A stretch of 64,000 nt of DNA, taken from positions 62,001-126,000 of the forward strand of contig NZ_JASBYU010000002.1 in assembly GCF_029983815.1 (NCBI RefSeq), written 5' to 3'. Source of the DNA: Lagierella sp. (GTDB taxonomy: Bacteria > Bacillota > Clostridia > Tissierellales > Peptoniphilaceae). This document shows positions 17,974-26,826 of this stretch, in pieces; the stretch's first letter is position 1; each line of letters starts with the position of its first letter. A program made the position numbers and the translations under genes. The notes beneath the pieces are model-generated. The model was not told where the DNA came from and ran no database searches. It worked only from the letters and a program-made list of their open reading frames with translations.

Positions 17974-18891
17974 TTGAAACCTATAATAATTGACACGGAT
18001 CCAGGGATAGATGATGCTATAGCCATTGCCATAGCTGCTTTTTCTCGGGAACTGGACATAAAACTTATTACTACTGTAAACGGAAATGTAACTATAGATA
18101 AGGTTACGAAGAATGTATTACGACTATTAGCCTTTTTAAAAAAGGATATTCCTGTAGCTTCTGGGGCAAAGAGGCCTTTACTATCAGACTATATAAATGC
18201 TAGTGATGTTCATGGTGAATCGGGAATGGACGGGTTTGAATTTCCTGAAGAAAATACGGATTTATTGCTCAAAGAAACAGCTGTAAATGCAATGTATAAG
18301 ACCATTATGAAGTCAAATGAAAAAATAACCCTTGTTCCAATAGGACCTCTTACCAATATTGCTATTCTCTTTAGAACTTATCCCGAAGTCATGGAAAAAA
18401 TTGAAGAAATTGTTTTAATGGGTGGAGCAGTAGGAAGGGGCAATGCGGGAATATATTCTGAGTTTAATATAAAATGTGACCCGGAGGCTGCAAGAATAGT
18501 ATTTGAATCTGGCCTTACAACCACAATGTGTACTTTAGATGTGGGTCTAAAAGTGCCTATTTACAAAGAAGAAATTGAAAGAATAAGAGAGCTAAACGAT
18601 GTGGGTAAAATGTTTTATGGACTATTTAATCGATATAGAAGTGGAAGTTTTGAGGAAGGGTTAAGGATGTTTGACAGCTGTGCCATCGCCTATCTATTAA
18701 AACCGGATATCTTTATCATGAAAGATGCCTGTGTAAAGGTTGAGACCAAGGGGGAATTTACCTATGGTGCTACCTGCATCGACTTTAATGGTTTTTTTAA
18801 AGAAAAGCCTAATGCAAATGTTACCTACGACATTGATGTTTCAAAGTTTAAAGAATGGTTCTTCAATTCAATCGACAGTTGCAATTTTTAA
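17974..18891 (+). CDS. Inosine/uridine-preferring nucleoside hydrolase family protein
   Basis: A 305-residue protein with the family's calcium-binding motif DTDPGIDDA at residues 7-15, the VHGESGMDG loop, VPIGPLTNIA, and MGGAVGRGNAGIYSEFN followed by DPEAA. These enzymes cut nucleosides into base and ribose. Translation starts at a TTG (17974) behind AGGAGGAAG. The next genes on this strand are deoC and ribokinase, so released ribose or deoxyribose phosphate could enter central metabolism. Purine or pyrimidine preference cannot be told from the sequence. Confidence 0.9.
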   Translation: MKPIIIDTDPGIDDAIAIAIAAFSRELDIKLITTVNGNVTIDKVTKNVLRLLAFLKKDIPVASGAKRPLLSDYINASDVHGESGMDGFEFPEENTDLLLKETAVNAMYKTIMKSNEKITLVPIGPLTNIAILFRTYPEVMEKIEEIVLMGGAVGRGNAGIYSEFNIKCDPEAARIVFESGLTTTMCTLDVGLKVPIYKEEIERIRELNDVGKMFYGLFNRYRSGSFEEGLRMFDSCAIAYLLKPDIFIMKDACVKVETKGEFTYGATCIDFNGFFKEKPNANVTYDIDVSKFKEWFFNSIDSCNF

Positions 18892-18897
18892 AAAGAT

Positions 18898-18924
18898 AAG
18901 AGGCTACCATGTAGGCGGCCTCTT
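18898..18924. terminator. Hairpin between convergent genes
   Basis: AAGAGGC (18898-18904) pairs with GCCTCTT (18918-18924). A T-rich stretch follows some bases later on the plus strand, so termination there is likely but not strong. Confidence 0.5.
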
Positions 18925-18935
18925 CATGTTGATTT

Positions 18936-20096
18936 TTATTTTTTATAGACCATTTTTCCGTCTATAAACACATATTTTATTTCAGTTTCTAGAGCTAGAG
19001 GGTTTCCGTTGGTTAAAACAAGGTCTGCATCTTTCCCGGTTTCTATGGAGCCAACCCTATCGGAAATTCCTAAATGTTTTGCAGGGTTGATTGTTATTGC
19101 CTTTAAAGCTTCATATTCATCCATGCCAGACTTTACTGCAAGGCCAGCGCAAAGTGGAAGATATTCCTGTGGTATTACAGGAGCGTCGGTGATGATGGAA
19201 ATATCACAACCAGCCTTTGAAAGTACGCCAGGAGTTTCAAAGGAAACATGTTGCATTTCAAATTTAACGGGATGGCTTAAAGATGGACCGACTGCAAGGG
19301 GCACATTTTCACTGGCCAACTCCTCTGCAATCAGATGTCCTTCTGTAACATGTTCCAAAGTAATGTTTAGGTCAAACTCTTTTGCAATTCTCAAAGCTGT
19401 AAAGATATCATTAGCCTGGTGGGCGTGTGCTTTTAATGGTATTTCTTTTTTTATCACTGGAATTAAGGCTTCGCATTTTGAATCATACTTAGGTTTCTTA
19501 GAACTGTCATCCTTTGCTAGTTCCAGTTTTTCCATGTATTCCACAGTCTTATTTAGCATATCTCGAAAGTTCGCCGCTGTGGACATCCTAGTACTAATGC
19601 CCTTTTCTCGATAGACCCTTTTAGGGTTTTCTCCAAAGGCACATTTCATTGCTACAGGATCCTTTAGAACCATTTTATCGATTCTCTTACCATAGGTTTT
19701 TACAGCAACAAATGTTCCGCCAATTATATTAGCAGACCCGGGACCTGTTCCAACACAGGTAACTCCGCCTTCTAGTGCCTTTCTAAAGGAAGGATCCATT
19801 GGGTTAAGACCGTCTAAACCTCTAAGTTCTGGAGTTAAGTATTTGTTGAGTTCGTTATAATCCTGACCTTCATATCCTATTCCCGAACCGTCTAATCCCA
19901 GGTGACTGTGGGCGTCGATAAAACCAGGGTACAAAGAGAATCCTTCGCCATCTATAACTTCACCGTCAAAGTCATCTTTATATTCGCCGGAAATGATTTC
20001 ATGTATTTTAGAATCATTTAAGATTATAGAACCGTCAAAACCATCTTTTTTATCATCACTCATGGAGTGAATGCGTACATTTTTGATAAGTATCAT
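18936..20096 (-). CDS. Amidohydrolase family protein (imidazolonepropionase/dihydroorotase-like superfamily)
   Basis: A 386-residue metal-dependent hydrolase with the GFIDAHSHLGLDG motif near residue 58, KAHAHQANDI and LEHVTEGH for later histidine ligands, IITDAPV for the catalytic aspartate, and a C-terminal NPAKHLGISDRVGSIETGKDADLVL segment typical of the superfamily. The reaction is not identifiable; many such clostridial proteins are annotated only to superfamily. It is transcribed towards the nucleoside hydrolase gene and away from deoC. The start codon lies 262 bases from deoC in a divergent gap. Confidence 0.8.
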   Translation of the reverse strand: MILIKNVRIHSMSDDKKDGFDGSIILNDSKIHEIISGEYKDDFDGEVIDGEGFSLYPGFIDAHSHLGLDGSGIGYEGQDYNELNKYLTPELRGLDGLNPMDPSFRKALEGGVTCVGTGPGSANIIGGTFVAVKTYGKRIDKMVLKDPVAMKCAFGENPKRVYREKGISTRMSTAANFRDMLNKTVEYMEKLELAKDDSSKKPKYDSKCEALIPVIKKEIPLKAHAHQANDIFTALRIAKEFDLNITLEHVTEGHLIAEELASENVPLAVGPSLSHPVKFEMQHVSFETPGVLSKAGCDISIITDAPVIPQEYLPLCAGLAVKSGMDEYEALKAITINPAKHLGISDRVGSIETGKDADLVLTNGNPLALETEIKYVFIDGKMVYKK

Positions 20097-20249
20097 ACTA
20101 TCGTCCTTTCTACTAATAATATTGTAATTTTAAGATTTTGATATACCTTGTTTTCTTGGATAAAACAAAATATCGTTAGCTACAGTTTATTACATTAAAT
20201 TGAGAAATTCAAGATGGAAGGGTGATTGTTAAAATGAAGTGCAAATTTG

Positions 20250-20278
20250 TTGACACTTAAAATAACTGATGATATCTT
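20250..20278 (+). promoter_or_regulatory. Promoter of deoC-rbsK
   Basis: TTGACA (20250-20255), a 17-base spacer and TATCTT (20273-20278), about 80 bases before the deoC start. The long leader is A+T-rich with no clear structure. Confidence 0.6.
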
Positions 20279-20358
20279 GATTAAGAAAGATATGTTTCAA
20301 ATCGTTGATTTAACTAGGAAAATGTTTAAATATATTACAAAATGAAAAGGAGAACAAT

Positions 20359-20997
20359 ATGGATTTAAGTAAGATGATAGACCACACTATATTAAAAGCG
20401 GACGCAAAAGCCGAAGATGTAATAAGATATTGCAATGAAGCTAAGGAACATGGCTTTATGTCTGTTTGTGTAAATAGTGGTAATGTTGAAAAAGTAAGTA
20501 AAGAACTTAAAAATTCTGATGTTAAGGTTTGCTGTGTAGTAGGTTTTCCACTGGGGGCAATGGCGACTGAAGTGAAAGCTTTTGAAACTTCCTATTGTGT
20601 GAAAAATGGAGCGGATGAGATTGATATGGTCATCAACATTGGAGCTTTGAAGGACAAGGATTATAACTTTGTTCAAGAGGACATAAAAGAAGTGGTAAAG
20701 GCTGCAAATGGTAAGGTTGTAAAAGTTATTATTGAAACCTGTCTGCTGACTGAAGAAGAAAAAGTAAAGGCATGTGAACTTGCTATGGCTGCAAAGGCAC
20801 AATTTGTTAAGACTTCCACAGGTTTTTCAACAGGTGGTGCCACAGTTGAGGATGTAAAACTTATGAAATCTGTTGTTAAAGACAGATTACAGGTAAAAGC
20901 TTCTGGAGGAGTTAGAACAAGAGAAGATGCTTTAAAGATGATAGATGCAGGTGCGGATAGAATCGGTGCAAGTAATGGAATAAATATAGTTAAATAG
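20359..20997 (+). CDS. deoC: Deoxyribose-phosphate aldolase
   Basis: A 212-residue class I aldolase. It carries the early IDHTILKADA motif, the VVGFPLGA strand, EIDMVINIGALK with the catalytic aspartate region, and FVKTSTGFSTGGAT with the Schiff-base lysine. It also has VKASGGVRTREDA, which holds the second lysine. It splits 2-deoxyribose 5-phosphate into acetaldehyde and glyceraldehyde 3-phosphate during deoxynucleoside breakdown. The ribosome site is AAAAGGAG. The ribokinase gene begins 9 bases after the stop, so both form an operon. Confidence 0.96.
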   Translation: MDLSKMIDHTILKADAKAEDVIRYCNEAKEHGFMSVCVNSGNVEKVSKELKNSDVKVCCVVGFPLGAMATEVKAFETSYCVKNGADEIDMVINIGALKDKDYNFVQEDIKEVVKAANGKVVKVIIETCLLTEEEKVKACELAMAAKAQFVKTSTGFSTGGATVEDVKLMKSVVKDRLQVKASGGVRTREDALKMIDAGADRIGASNGINIVK

Positions 20998-21006
20998 GAG
21001 ATTAAA

Positions 21007-21933
21007 ATGAGGAAAAATACAGTAGTTTTTGGTAGCTTTGTTGTGGACTTGATGTCTAGAACACCTCATTTGCCACAACCTGGAGAAACTGTTAAGGGAC
21101 TTGATTTTACAATGGGTCCGGGAGGCAAGGGATTTAATCAATGTGTTGCAGCCCATAAGGCTGGTGCTGATGTTTTGATGATGACTAAACTTGGAAAAGA
21201 TAGCTTTTCTAGGGTTTGTCTCGATACAATGGAAGAACTTGGCATGAATAAAAAGCATATCATTAGGACTTCGGACTTCACTACAGGTACTGCTATTATT
21301 ATGGTGGATGAAAAGACTGGAGAAAATCAGATTGTAGTAGTTCCAAGCGCCTGTACAGAGATTACAGACGAAGAAGTGGAAGGGTTAAAAGAGTCATTGG
21401 TTAATTGTGACTATGTATTAACTCAACTTGAGACCAATCTTTCTGCAGTTGAAAAGTTGGTTGAAATTGCAAAACAGACAAATACTAAGGTAATTCTCAA
21501 CACCGCGCCTATTCAAAAAATAGATGAGAGTATGTTAAAAGATATTTACATGGTTACTCCTAATGAAGTAGAAGCGGAGATTTTGACGGGTGTAAAAATA
21601 AAGGATCTGGAATCTGCAAATAAGGCTTCGAAGTGGTTTTCTGACAAGGGAGTAGAAAAAGTTATTATCACCCTTGGGAAAAGAGGAGTGTATGTATTTG
21701 ATGGAGTAAAATCTGAAATTATACCAGCATATAAAGTGGATGTCATCGATACCACTGGAGCAGGTGATGCATTTAATGGAGGACTTTTAGCTGCGTTGAC
21801 AGAGGGAAAGGACATTTGGGAAGCCTGTAAATTTGGAAATGCAGTAGGTGCCCTTTGCGTACAGAAAATTGGGACAACTCCTGCAATGCCTACAAGGGCA
21901 GAAATAGATGAATTTATGAAAAATAAAAATTAG
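21007..21933 (+). CDS. rbsK: Ribokinase (PfkB family)
   Basis: A 308-residue sugar kinase with the PfkB N-terminal glycine motif GPGGKGFNQCVAA, the VTPNEVEAEILTG segment, and the ATP/anion-hole motif DTTGAGDAFNGG containing the catalytic Asp. It phosphorylates ribose, or possibly deoxyribose since its operon partner is deoC. It would take the ribose released by the nucleoside hydrolase encoded upstream. The stop codon is part of the terminator hairpin that follows. Confidence 0.93.
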   Translation: MRKNTVVFGSFVVDLMSRTPHLPQPGETVKGLDFTMGPGGKGFNQCVAAHKAGADVLMMTKLGKDSFSRVCLDTMEELGMNKKHIIRTSDFTTGTAIIMVDEKTGENQIVVVPSACTEITDEEVEGLKESLVNCDYVLTQLETNLSAVEKLVEIAKQTNTKVILNTAPIQKIDESMLKDIYMVTPNEVEAEILTGVKIKDLESANKASKWFSDKGVEKVIITLGKRGVYVFDGVKSEIIPAYKVDVIDTTGAGDAFNGGLLAALTEGKDIWEACKFGNAVGALCVQKIGTTPAMPTRAEIDEFMKNKN

Positions 21934-21973
21934 GTGTATGCATCTTTGAAGTTGCATACACCTTAATAAATTT
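21932..21973. terminator. Terminator between rbsK and the isoaspartyl peptidase gene
   Basis: AGGTGTATGCA (21932-21942) and TGCATACACCT (21953-21963) form an 11-base stem. The following sequence is A/T-rich without a pure T-run. It overlaps the last base pair positions of the rbsK stop codon. Confidence 0.7.
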
Positions 21974-21985
21974 ACCAAAACTATA

Positions 21986-23119
21986 TTATTCATAAAGTCC
22001 TTTTACCAGCAATTCACCATTTTTCATCATCCATTTACCCATGGACATCACTGAATTTATACTAAGGTCCTCGTCTAAGACCAGTAGGTTTGAGATATAT
22101 CCCTCTTTTATAAATCCTACTTCTCTGTGAAGTTTCAAGCATTTGGCAACGGTGGAAGTAAAGGGCTTTAAAGCTTCAGACAATGGTTCTCCCGACTCTA
22201 CTATTTCCTTTAAAGTTGCCATTGCAGTGTCAACGGGACTATATCCAATGGCCGTTAGGTTTCCTTCTTCGTCATATTTTGACCAGGAACCATAGCCGTC
22301 GGAACTAAAGGTAAGTTTATCTAAGACTCTATCTTCCTTAGCCAATTTGTAGACTTCTACATCTGTAATATCTGAAGACATTCTACAGGTTGCATCTATA
22401 TATCCTCCTTCTAATGCAAAATTCAGAGAATCTAAATAGGTATTTCTATCTCTATTGACATGGGTAGGTCTAAAGGTTGAAATTGGAAGGTTTGAAAAAT
22501 CCAAGGCCTCTCTTATTTGGTCGAGTAGAAACTTCCCGCCTCCTAAATGAACGGTGACATGACCTGACTTTCCAGAAATCATTCCTGCAACCCTTGCACA
22601 TGTACCAAGTCTTGCAAGCTCTCTATGGTCCAAGGCAGAGTCCCTATGGTCATTTGAAGCAATCTTTGCACCTATTACCCCGTCTATAAACACTATGTCC
22701 CTTTTTACATCCCCTGTAATTGTAGGACTTGGATATTCATAGGATCCTGTTAGGGCGTATGTCCTAATACCTTCGTGGGTAAGGGCTATGGCTTTAGAAA
22801 CCAAGTTTTCTACAGATCTTGTAACAGAGTCTGTACCCAACAGTCCAACAGCAGTGGTAATTCCTGCTTGAATTAGTTTGGAAAGTTGTAGTTCTGGAAC
22901 TTTTGTTTCAAAACCCCCTTCGCCACCACCGCCTGTAATATGAATATGTTGGTCGATTATTCCAGGAATTACTACTTTTCCCTTGGCGTCGTAAACTTCA
23001 TCAAAGTCCATCTTTGGAACTTCATCTACTATTTTTAAAATCCTACCAAAACTTACTATAATATTTTTTCTACCAAGGTCCTCAGGATTATATATATGAG
23101 CATCTTTAATTAAAATCAT
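21986..23119 (-). CDS. iadA: Isoaspartyl dipeptidase (beta-aspartyl peptidase)
   Basis: A 377-residue amidohydrolase with the family hallmark DQHIHITGGGGEGGF, the SYEYPSPTITG segment, HVTVHLGGG, STFRPTHVNR and the SSDGYGSW catalytic aspartate motif. These are the features of IadA, which cuts dipeptides with an N-terminal isoaspartyl bond formed by protein damage. The gene overlaps the start of its operon by ATGA with the preceding NhaC-type transporter (stop at 23116, start at 23119), so the two are translationally coupled. In other bacteria iadA is also found beside a transporter gene. Confidence 0.92.
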   Translation of the reverse strand: MILIKDAHIYNPEDLGRKNIIVSFGRILKIVDEVPKMDFDEVYDAKGKVVIPGIIDQHIHITGGGGEGGFETKVPELQLSKLIQAGITTAVGLLGTDSVTRSVENLVSKAIALTHEGIRTYALTGSYEYPSPTITGDVKRDIVFIDGVIGAKIASNDHRDSALDHRELARLGTCARVAGMISGKSGHVTVHLGGGKFLLDQIREALDFSNLPISTFRPTHVNRDRNTYLDSLNFALEGGYIDATCRMSSDITDVEVYKLAKEDRVLDKLTFSSDGYGSWSKYDEEGNLTAIGYSPVDTAMATLKEIVESGEPLSEALKPFTSTVAKCLKLHREVGFIKEGYISNLLVLDEDLSINSVMSMGKWMMKNGELLVKGLYE

Positions 23120-24555
23120 AGATCGATCTTCTCCTTTTCCTTATATTCCAATATCTGCTTTGGTCCAAGTTTTTCGATACCAATTCCAGTTATGGCAAGT
23201 ATCACTGCAAATATTATACCCATATAGTTAAGTATTGCCCAAGGTAGGTAGCTTAGAGTGTCCACACCAAGTGTAGAAGCCATATACGCTCCTGCGGCGG
23301 ACCATGGAATTAAAGGAACTAAAACCGTTCCTGAGTCTTCTAAAGTACGGGATAAGTTTTTAGGGTGAAGTCCTCTTTCGATATATACATTTCTAAAGAG
23401 ATCACCAGGGATAAGGATTGAAAGGTATGAGTTTCCTGTAACAAAGGCTACGGTAAAGCAGGAAGCAATTGTTGAAATGACTACTCCAGCAGCCGTCTTC
23501 ACACGTTTTAAAATGGCTTCTAGGATTACATCTAGCATGCCGGCGGCACTCATTATTCCAGCAAATCCCATGGAACAAAAGACTAAGACTGTGGTTGAAG
23601 TCATGGAGACCGCACCTCCTCTATTTAACAGTGTCAATATATCTGGAAGGATTTCTTTGCCAAATCCTGTCATCTCCACATCAAATCCTTGAATTAATGA
23701 AATAAAGCCATTTTTTAAAGTAAATCCCTGTACCAAAACCCCTATAATTACAGAAAATAGGGAGTTTACTATCATGGTTGGAAGTGTTGGTATTTTAAGT
23801 AGGGAACCTGCTATCATGATAATTACAGGGATTACTAAAATTAAATTAAAATTATACATGCCACTAAGTTGTTCTTGTAATATTTTAACGGATTCACTGC
23901 TAGTTCCTGCAATATCGGCGTTTAATCCTGCAACTAAATACACTACAATGGCAACAGTAGATGCAGGTATGGTCGTATAGAGCATATGTCTTATATGTTC
24001 ATATAATTCTGACCCTGCCGCTAGGGGAGCAAGTATTGTGGTGTCGGAGAAAGGAGATAGCTTGTCTCCAAAGTATGCCCCTGAAACAACAGCTCCGGCA
24101 GTGATGGCTGGATTCATATTGAGTCCTTGGGAAATACCCATTAAAACCACACCCATTGTTCCAGCAGAACCCCAGGAAGTACCTGTAACTACGGAAAGCA
24201 CACAGGTTATTAGAAAGGCTGTCACATATAAAAATCTTGGGTTTACTATCTGAACTCCATAGTAAATTATCATGGGAACAGTACCAGAAAACATCCATGA
24301 TCCTATAAGAAGACCAACGGACCATAGGATCAATGTAGCAGGTAAAGCCCGACTTATCTTTTCTATGATTCCTTTTTGCATCTCATCCCAATTGTATCCT
24401 AGATTATAGGCCATAACTCCTGCTATGATTCCACAAATCAATATGATCGGTTCAGCCCGAAGCTTCAAAAATCCAACTCCTATTGTAAGTAGTACAATCA
24501 TCGTCAACAGGGGAAAGAGGGCTTGAATAGTTGACGGTTTCCTTTTTTCTTTCAT
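23116..24555 (-). CDS. NhaC-family sodium/proton antiporter-like transporter
   Basis: A 479-residue membrane protein with about 12 hydrophobic segments. Features of the NhaC family include TGTSWGSAGTMGVVLMGI, AVVSGAYFGDKLSPFSDTT, where polar residues lie inside a membrane stretch, and a VPLIPWSAAGAYMA segment near the end. NhaC relatives exchange sodium for protons, malate or lactate. The tight coupling to iadA suggests a peptide or amino-acid-related substrate instead, but that is inference. Only a weak start signal is visible upstream in the 140-base gap. Confidence 0.85.
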   Translation of the reverse strand: MKEKRKPSTIQALFPLLTMIVLLTIGVGFLKLRAEPIILICGIIAGVMAYNLGYNWDEMQKGIIEKISRALPATLILWSVGLLIGSWMFSGTVPMIIYYGVQIVNPRFLYVTAFLITCVLSVVTGTSWGSAGTMGVVLMGISQGLNMNPAITAGAVVSGAYFGDKLSPFSDTTILAPLAAGSELYEHIRHMLYTTIPASTVAIVVYLVAGLNADIAGTSSESVKILQEQLSGMYNFNLILVIPVIIMIAGSLLKIPTLPTMIVNSLFSVIIGVLVQGFTLKNGFISLIQGFDVEMTGFGKEILPDILTLLNRGGAVSMTSTTVLVFCSMGFAGIMSAAGMLDVILEAILKRVKTAAGVVISTIASCFTVAFVTGNSYLSILIPGDLFRNVYIERGLHPKNLSRTLEDSGTVLVPLIPWSAAGAYMASTLGVDTLSYLPWAILNYMGIIFAVILAITGIGIEKLGPKQILEYKEKEKIDL

Positions 24556-24695
24556 AATTATTCCTCACTTTCTTTTGGTTATGTATATTGTATTAAGTTA
24601 AACTGCTAAAGTCAATTAAAGTATTCACATATTTATCTCTACTCTCTATGCCTAGCTAATGATTATCCAGACTTTTATATGGGTAAAAATAAATT

Positions 24696-25079
24696 ATGGA
24701 TGGAAATATGGAAGAATTTTCAAAGATTATTAACAAGATAGAGAATCCAGAAAACAGGTTAAAGTTTCAGGAGATAATTGAACATATCATAGAGAAGTTT
24801 CCCGACTTAAAGAGGGAAATAAAGTGGAATCAGCCCATGTTTACCAAAAATGGCACATTTATTATATCCCTAACGCCTTATAAAAAGCATTTTAGTATTG
24901 TACCAGAGGCGAGTACTGTAAGAAAGTTCAGTGATGAAATTGAAAGGGCAGGATATAGGGCGAAGGATATGACCATCGGAATAGACTGGACTGATGAAGT
25001 GGACTTTGATTTAATCTACAAGATGGTAGAACATCAAATAGAAGAGAAAAAGGACTATAAGAGTTTTTGGAGAAAGTGA
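24696..25079 (+). CDS. DUF1801 (YdhG-like) family protein
   Basis: A 127-residue soluble protein. The pattern REIKWNQPMFTKNGTFIISLTPYKKHFSIVPEA is typical of the YdhG/DUF1801 fold (split here for reading: KWNQPMF, then YKKHFSI), with a C-terminal YKMVEHQIEEKKDY helix. The function of this family is unknown; some relatives are small iron-chaperone-like proteins. No strong ribosome site precedes ATG 24696; the second ATG at 24708 is an alternative. The aldo/keto reductase gene follows after 51 bases. Confidence 0.75.
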   Translation: MDGNMEEFSKIINKIENPENRLKFQEIIEHIIEKFPDLKREIKWNQPMFTKNGTFIISLTPYKKHFSIVPEASTVRKFSDEIERAGYRAKDMTIGIDWTDEVDFDLIYKMVEHQIEEKKDYKSFWRK

Positions 25080-25130
25080 TTGAAAACGGTTCTATATCAC
25101 CTATTAAATACAATATAAGAGGAGGATTTT

Positions 25131-26255
25131 ATGAAATATTTTGAAATACAGGGAACGAAGGTTTCAAGACTTGGATTTGGATGTATGAGATTTCCTGTCA
25201 TTGATGAGGACAATAGTAAGATTGACAAAAAAGAGTCATCTAAACTATTACTTGAAGCAATTGACAAGGGGGTTAATTACATAGATACAGCTTATCCTTA
25301 TCATGAGGAGACCAGTGAGAAGTTTGTAGGGGAGTTTTTAAAAGAAAATAACCTAAGGGATAAGATTCATTTGGCTACTAAACTTCCATGTTGGCTTGTG
25401 GAAAAGGAAGAAGATTTTGAAAAACTTCTAAATAAACAGTTGGAAAACTTACAAACAGATCACTTTGACTTCTATTTACTCCATTCTTTAGACATTAAAA
25501 GATTTAGAAAAATTGTAGAACTTGGAGTTTTTGATTTCGTAAAGAAGATTAAAGAAAGTGGTATTGTAAAATATATTGGATTTAGTTTTCATGATGAATA
25601 TGAAGCTTTTGAAGAGATGGTAAAAAGTTATCCTTGGGATTTTTGCCAAATTCAGTTAAACTATCTGGACATAGAATATCAAGCGGGTATGAAGGGATAT
25701 GATCTAGCAACAAAACTAGGAATTCCCGTAATAATAATGGAGCCTTTAAAGGGAGGAAGGCTTTCTAACCCTCCAGAAGAAGTACTTAAATTGCAAGAAG
25801 AGTTTAAACCAATGTCTCCTTCCCAATTGGCTATTAAATTTCCCCTTAGCCTTAACAATGTGATGACTGTGTTAAGTGGAATGAATAGCATGAAACAAGT
25901 AGAAGAGAATGTAGAAATGGCAAGTGTTGTAGAATATGATAGCTTAACGGATAGGGAATGTGAATTCTATGAAAAGGCTAGAAAGGCCTATAAGGATAGG
26001 GAAAGAATAGGCTGCACAGCCTGTGAATACTGCATGCCTTGCACAGTGGATATAAATATTCCAAAGGTATTTGGATTTTGGAACAAGGCCTATTTATATG
26101 ACGAAAGTGAAAAGAGCAAAAAGGATTATAAGAAATATCTAGAAGATGGAGTTTCTCCTGAAAAATGTATCGAATGTGGAAAATGTGAAGATCAATGTCC
26201 ACAGAACCTTGAAATTATACAGGGGCTTAAAGAAGCAAATCAATTTTTAAAATAA
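25131..26255 (+). CDS. Aldo/keto reductase with C-terminal 4Fe-4S motifs
   Basis: A 374-residue protein. Residues 1-280 form an aldo/keto reductase barrel with RLGFGCMRFP, YIDTAYPYHEE (catalytic Asp and Tyr), TKLPCW and FYLLHSL containing the catalytic His. The C-terminal 90 residues carry two cysteine groups, GCTACEYCMPC and CIECGKCEDQCP, as in the predicted ferredoxin-type aldo/keto reductases of anaerobes. The AGGAGG-type site is directly upstream. The substrate is unknown; electrons could come from NADPH or pass through the clusters. Confidence 0.9.
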   Translation: MKYFEIQGTKVSRLGFGCMRFPVIDEDNSKIDKKESSKLLLEAIDKGVNYIDTAYPYHEETSEKFVGEFLKENNLRDKIHLATKLPCWLVEKEEDFEKLLNKQLENLQTDHFDFYLLHSLDIKRFRKIVELGVFDFVKKIKESGIVKYIGFSFHDEYEAFEEMVKSYPWDFCQIQLNYLDIEYQAGMKGYDLATKLGIPVIIMEPLKGGRLSNPPEEVLKLQEEFKPMSPSQLAIKFPLSLNNVMTVLSGMNSMKQVEENVEMASVVEYDSLTDRECEFYEKARKAYKDRERIGCTACEYCMPCTVDINIPKVFGFWNKAYLYDESEKSKKDYKKYLEDGVSPEKCIECGKCEDQCPQNLEIIQGLKEANQFLK

Positions 26256-26270
26256 TAAGATTTACTTATC

Positions 26271-26312
26271 ACCCATTGAAAGCTCATGTTTGAGTAATCG
26301 ATGGGTTTTTTT
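26271..26312 (+). terminator. Intrinsic terminator after the aldo/keto reductase gene
   Basis: ACCCATTGA (26271-26279) pairs with TCGATGGGT with one mismatch and is followed by a seven-T run. It marks the last ordinary chromosomal gene before the CRISPR locus. Confidence 0.8.
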
Positions 26313-26372
26313 GTGAATTTTAGTTTTTAAACTGAAAGGTAGAGATGAAATTTCAAATATTTTTAGGGACGA

Positions 26373-26581
26373 TAAACCTCTATATTTAAACTGTGTATAA
26401 TGTTATAATATGCGAAAGGATTGTTGTTTTAAGCCTTGGAAATAGTATGTATCATTTGTCAGTGAGGAAGTTACGGAGTTTAAATTACTTGATTTGTTAT
26501 TTCAACCGGATAATATTTGCCTATGTTGTAAACAAGAGGAGACAAGGGATTATATTTGTAAAAGCTGTGCTGAAACTTTGG
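26373..26581 (+). pseudogene. Truncated copy of the comF promoter and 5' end (left flank of the CRISPR-Cas locus)
   Basis: These 209 bases match 36656-36864, the promoter and first 36 codons of the intact comF gene on the far side of the cas locus. The last 106 bases are identical. Upstream a few substitutions and two compensating one-base indels occur. The start codon has changed from ATG to ACG, and similarity stops abruptly after the codon for ETL. The copied TGTTATAAT extended -10 (26401-26409) remains and points towards cas3. Confidence 0.92.
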
Positions 26582-26675
26582 GTAGTGTAAAAACAATCAA
26601 GCCATAAATTATCTATAATTATAATAAAGTTTATGAACTATTCCAAGCTTGACTTTGACAGATAAAAATGGAAAT

Positions 26676-26717
26676 AACCCTCTAAAACCTTATAAAACAC
26701 AAGGTTTGGAGGGTTTT
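26676..26717 (+). terminator. Hairpin terminator upstream of cas3
   Basis: AACCCTCTAAAACCTT (26676-26691) pairs, with one mismatch, with AAGGTTTGGAGGGTT and ends in TTTT. It would stop transcription coming from the duplicated comF promoter before cas3. The remaining bases 26582-26826 hold no gene. A TATAAT at 26763-26768 is a possible cas3 promoter -10 element without a good -35. Confidence 0.65.
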
Positions 26718-26826
26718 CTATTGGACATTTTGCAGTTGTGTTATGAGTTTTATAGTGTGGAATATAATTTAAAAAACAGAGGAAATTATCTTTATAAATG
26801 CTATAATATTATTGAGGTGATAATAC

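Noticed and set aside
26393..26590. Open frame through the left comF fragment as a real small gene
   Set aside because: It is out of frame with comF, and the same shadow frame occurs in the intact right copy.
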